Shown in pieces: positions 34,232 to 36,659 of a DNA stretch of 36,659 bases. The stretch comes from Deltaproteobacteria bacterium. GTDB lineage: Bacteria > Desulfobacterota > Desulfovibrionia > Desulfovibrionales > Desulfovibrionaceae. Location: positions 1-36,659 of the forward strand of contig JAISBT010000015.1 in the NCBI GenBank assembly GCA_031266055.1, given 5' to 3'. Under the pieces are notes generated by a model. It ran no database searches. It saw nothing but the letters and a program-made list of their open reading frames with translations, and was not told the DNA's origin. Within the stretch, counting starts at the first letter, position 1. Each line of letters begins with the position of its first letter. A program made the position numbers and the translations under genes.

Positions 34232-36511
34232 TTAACTCCCTGTTTCAAAACCCGGCACGATCATCCTGTGGCAATAGGCGTCATGGATAGTGTACGCATC
34301 GCCCGAAACGGTGAACTCCACCCAGAAAGTCATATTGCCCAGGCGGCTGGCGGCCAGAAAATGGCCGCTTTCTTTGTCCAGAAACCGCTGCCCCCCGGAT
34401 TCAGTCTCTTGGACGACCTTTTCTATGTCTTCAATAAGGATATGGCGGCGCTCCATGCGGGTCAGCAGATCAGCAGCGATTTCCAGCTTCATGCGCTCAG
34501 GCAATTCAGTTTCCTCCGCTCCGGCCCGGTAAAAATTTTTCAAAATATTGCGCTTCAAAACGGCCCGGTTGAAGCGGCGTTTGGACAGACCTGGCCCTGG
34601 CCCGGTATAAGCGAGCCCCGGCCAAAAAACATCCAACAGGTGCAGGCTGTCTTTCTTTTGCTCCGCAAGGCGGTCGCGGCACATGATGCAGGACGACAGC
34701 GCCGGGTAGCCAAACTCCCCGCCCAGATCCCCGGCGCGGCTTTCGGCCATGGCATCGGCCACCTCGGGATTGGCGTTCCATACCAGACCGCCATAGCCGC
34801 AGCAGGATGTTTTTTCACCGCTCATTTCCGGTTCAACATAAGAAACTTCACGTCTTTCAAGAAGGGCGCGCACCGACAGGAGCCATTTCCGGTCATGCCT
34901 GGCGCTGCAGGGGTCGTTGATGACATAAGGCGAAGCAGGCTTGAACTCCACCGGCGGCGGAAGCGCCTCTTCAGCCAGCGTTTCCCAAAGCGAGACCACA
35001 GGCAGTTCGGGCGTACCCAGCCGGAAGGCCCGGATACATGAGGAACAGGCGGCGATAATCTGCGGCTGCCCCAACTCGTTCCAAATCCTGCGGGTGTTGG
35101 CGACAACCGAATCAAACCTGGTTTCCCTGCCGGCCCAGTGAGCCGGAATTCCGCAGCAGCCCAGCCAGATGCCGACACTTTCCGCCAGATTCGCCTGCAA
35201 ATGAGCCAGAACTTTTTCTATCTGCTCTCCTCGCGCGGCAGCCAGTTGACAGCCGGGAAAAAACACCCGGCCGCAAGTGGAAAACCCTTGCGGAGATCTG
35301 GCCAGAAAGGAATCCGGACTATTCGCCTGCTCCATGTCGCCCAGGGCGAATTCATGATCCGACTGACGCTGATGCCCATTGGCCACCATATCCCGTCTGG
35401 CTCTGAGGGTTAAACCGGTCATGGAAAAGGAGCCTGGACAAAGCGCTTCGCACAGGCCGCACAACGCGCAGGAATTAATCATATTGGTGGCCAGACGGTG
35501 GCCCTTGACCATGGTGACGTTCAGAAAAATTTTGCGGGCATAGGCTTTGGGATAAATTTTATAATGGCGCAAAAAAGCGCATTCACGGGCGCAGGCCAGG
35601 CATTCGCACAAAAGACAGCGCCCGGCTTCCTCAAGCGCCGCAGCCGAAGAATCCAGCCGCTTGAAACAGGCTTCGGCAAGGCGCGGCACAGACGTTATTT
35701 TATCCAGAGGAGTCCACAGGGAAGTCTGTCTCTGGCTTTCAGCCTCTCTGGCCAGCAACGGCGAGCTTCCGCCCATAAAACGATCCAGAGTGGTGGCGGC
35801 CCGCCGGCCGGAAAAAGCCTGCTCGGACACCGAATTGCCGTAACCGCCAAAGCAAAGCGAAAAATCGTCCAGACTTCCGGTAAGCGGGTTCAGATCCTCC
35901 CCGGACGGGCACTGTTCCGGCAGATACCGCGCGTCGAGAAAAACAGACTGAAAATTGTCGCGGCAAGCCGCAAGAAAAGCGACATCAGGAATATGGCGTT
36001 CAAAAACCACACCCCGTTCCTTGAGGCGTTCCAGTTCGGCGTCAATAATATCCGGAGGCAGGCCGTAAGAGCACAGCCAGGCGGAAGGGGCGGCTTCCGC
36101 GTAAAAAAGCGTTACCGGGTAAGCCTTTCCGCTCAAATCCCAGGCTGCGGCAAAGCTTGCCAATGATGCGCCCAGAATGGCGGTTTTTTTATCTTTTTTG
36201 GCTCTGGGCAGAAGTTTTCCGCCTTTTGGCGCATTTTCCAGGCAGCAACGCTCCAGGTTGCCTATAGCCACAGCACCGCCGAAATCCTCGCGCAAGCACC
36301 CGGATTCGCAGGGGTGGTCGCAAATACGGCCCAAAATTCCCGGGCAGGGCAAATGACGATCCAAACAAGCGCGCGCAGCCTGCATCTGCCCCTTGCGCAT
36401 CTGGGTCATAAAACCGCGCACGTCCAGGTGAAACGGGCAGCGAGCCTGACAGCGCGGGAGCTGTTCCTGGACGCAACAGTTTTCAAAACCCAGTAAATCG
36501 TTTTGATCCAT
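34232..36511 (-). CDS. Fe-S dicluster / CCG-domain oxidoreductase-like protein of the aldehyde oxidoreductase locus
   Basis: A 759-aa multi-domain protein. Residues about 1-80 are a GltD-type dicluster domain (CQARCPFHLD, CPGILGRICDHPCESGCLRE). A flavoprotein-like region follows (TAILGASLASFAAAWDLSG) in which the usual GxGxxG is degraded. A two-cluster ferredoxin segment (CLLCECLACARECAF, CALCGLCEALCPGS) comes next, and then two CCG domains as in GlpC/HdrB (FFPGCQLAAA...LGCCGIPAHWAG; NDPCSARHD...SCCGYGG). A C-terminal domain follows with VEFTVSGDAYTIHDAYCHRM. It likely relays electrons for the Mo enzyme or its assembly. The track start was trimmed from 36526 to the ATG at 36511 because GGAGAAGG lies just upstream. 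I recall NCBI calling it pyridine nucleotide-disulfide oxidoreductase/dicluster-binding protein. Confidence 0.85.
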   Translation of the reverse strand: MDQNDLLGFENCCVQEQLPRCQARCPFHLDVRGFMTQMRKGQMQAARACLDRHLPCPGILGRICDHPCESGCLREDFGGAVAIGNLERCCLENAPKGGKLLPRAKKDKKTAILGASLASFAAAWDLSGKAYPVTLFYAEAAPSAWLCSYGLPPDIIDAELERLKERGVVFERHIPDVAFLAACRDNFQSVFLDARYLPEQCPSGEDLNPLTGSLDDFSLCFGGYGNSVSEQAFSGRRAATTLDRFMGGSSPLLAREAESQRQTSLWTPLDKITSVPRLAEACFKRLDSSAAALEEAGRCLLCECLACARECAFLRHYKIYPKAYARKIFLNVTMVKGHRLATNMINSCALCGLCEALCPGSFSMTGLTLRARRDMVANGHQRQSDHEFALGDMEQANSPDSFLARSPQGFSTCGRVFFPGCQLAAARGEQIEKVLAHLQANLAESVGIWLGCCGIPAHWAGRETRFDSVVANTRRIWNELGQPQIIAACSSCIRAFRLGTPELPVVSLWETLAEEALPPPVEFKPASPYVINDPCSARHDRKWLLSVRALLERREVSYVEPEMSGEKTSCCGYGGLVWNANPEVADAMAESRAGDLGGEFGYPALSSCIMCRDRLAEQKKDSLHLLDVFWPGLAYTGPGPGLSKRRFNRAVLKRNILKNFYRAGAEETELPERMKLEIAADLLTRMERRHILIEDIEKVVQETESGGQRFLDKESGHFLAASRLGNMTFWVEFTVSGDAYTIHDAYCHRMIVPGFETGS

Positions 36512-36540
36512 TGGCCTTCTCCCCACAGCGCAGAAGAATC

Positions 36541-36659
36541 AGAGCGTTTTAACATTGAAAATGTATAAAGCGCTCTGCAAGGATTTGCCTGCAAATCCTT
36601 GCCGCGAGATTGTCGCGAGGCGAACTTGCTTCAGCCGTTGCGACGAAGGAAGCTACGGA
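36541..36659. repeat. Palindromic intergenic repeat, diverged family A copy (runs off window)
   Basis: Upstream of the dicluster gene. The AGAGCG...GCGCTCT hairpin (36541-36576) parallels the family A hairpin. A perfect palindrome, GCAAGGATTTGC-ct-GCAAATCCTTGC, lies at 36577-36602, and then CGCGA/TCGCG. The rest (GGCGAACTTGCTTC) is recognisably related to the GGCGAAACTTGTTTCGCC part of copies 1 and 2. The element probably continues past the window. Confidence 0.8.

Overview
The window reads as chromosomal DNA of a Gram-negative anaerobe, most likely a Desulfovibrio-like member of the Desulfovibrionaceae. The best evidence is the right-hand gene set (28.9-36.5 kb). Its order and content match, from memory, the Desulfovibrio vulgaris DVU_155x neighbourhood that accompanies a molybdenum aldehyde oxidoreductase. 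Outer-membrane-linked pumps (RND plus lipoprotein adaptor, MacAB-like ABC) and a tripartite tricarboxylate transporter (TTT) fit a Gram-negative cell. The assignment is inference; no rRNA or other phylogenetic marker is present.

Region 1 (0.1-17.2 kb, all + strand) is a surface-glycan cluster. It holds a WbpP-type UDP-GlcNAc 4-epimerase, six proteins with GT-B/GT4 glycosyltransferase domains (one a GT2-GT4 fusion, one a 998-aa double GT-B protein with three N-terminal 69-residue repeats), and a membrane sulfatase/LTA-synthase-like enzyme. A complete TctC-TctB-TctA transporter sits inside the operon, and tctA overlaps the next glycosyltransferase. An Rpn-type PD-(D/E)XK nuclease gene with a palindromic repeat interrupts the cluster between two 70-bp direct repeats. 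The cluster ends near an IS256-family transposase remnant and a tRNA-Arg(ACG) gene, which looks like an island edge.

Region 2 (17.8-27.9 kb, - strand) is an export block. From upstream to downstream it encodes a lipoprotein membrane-fusion protein, an RND pump, a NifS/IscS cysteine desulfurase, and then a MacA-like adaptor, an ABC ATPase and two FtsX/MacB-type permeases. No TolC-like channel is present.

Region 3 (28.1-36.5 kb, - strand) is a molybdenum-hydroxylase maturation locus. From upstream to downstream it encodes a large Fe-S dicluster/CCG-domain protein, a small two-CxxC protein, a SAM methyltransferase with a Cys-rich tail, a C-GCAxxG-C-C protein, a radical SAM protein of TrsS type, an XdhC-like factor, an NTP-transferase/HD fusion, and a histidine phosphatase. 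Several of these genes overlap by 1-4 bases. The oxidoreductase would lie beyond the right edge, if present. The AMP-dependent CoA ligase that I recall from the related D. vulgaris locus is absent here.

Across the window, nearly every intergenic gap above 100 bp holds an imperfectly conserved palindromic element (families A, B and C below). Some abut or overlap stop codons. In family B the outer hairpins differ in sequence between copies but stay self-complementary. This repeat system is the least explained feature of the window.
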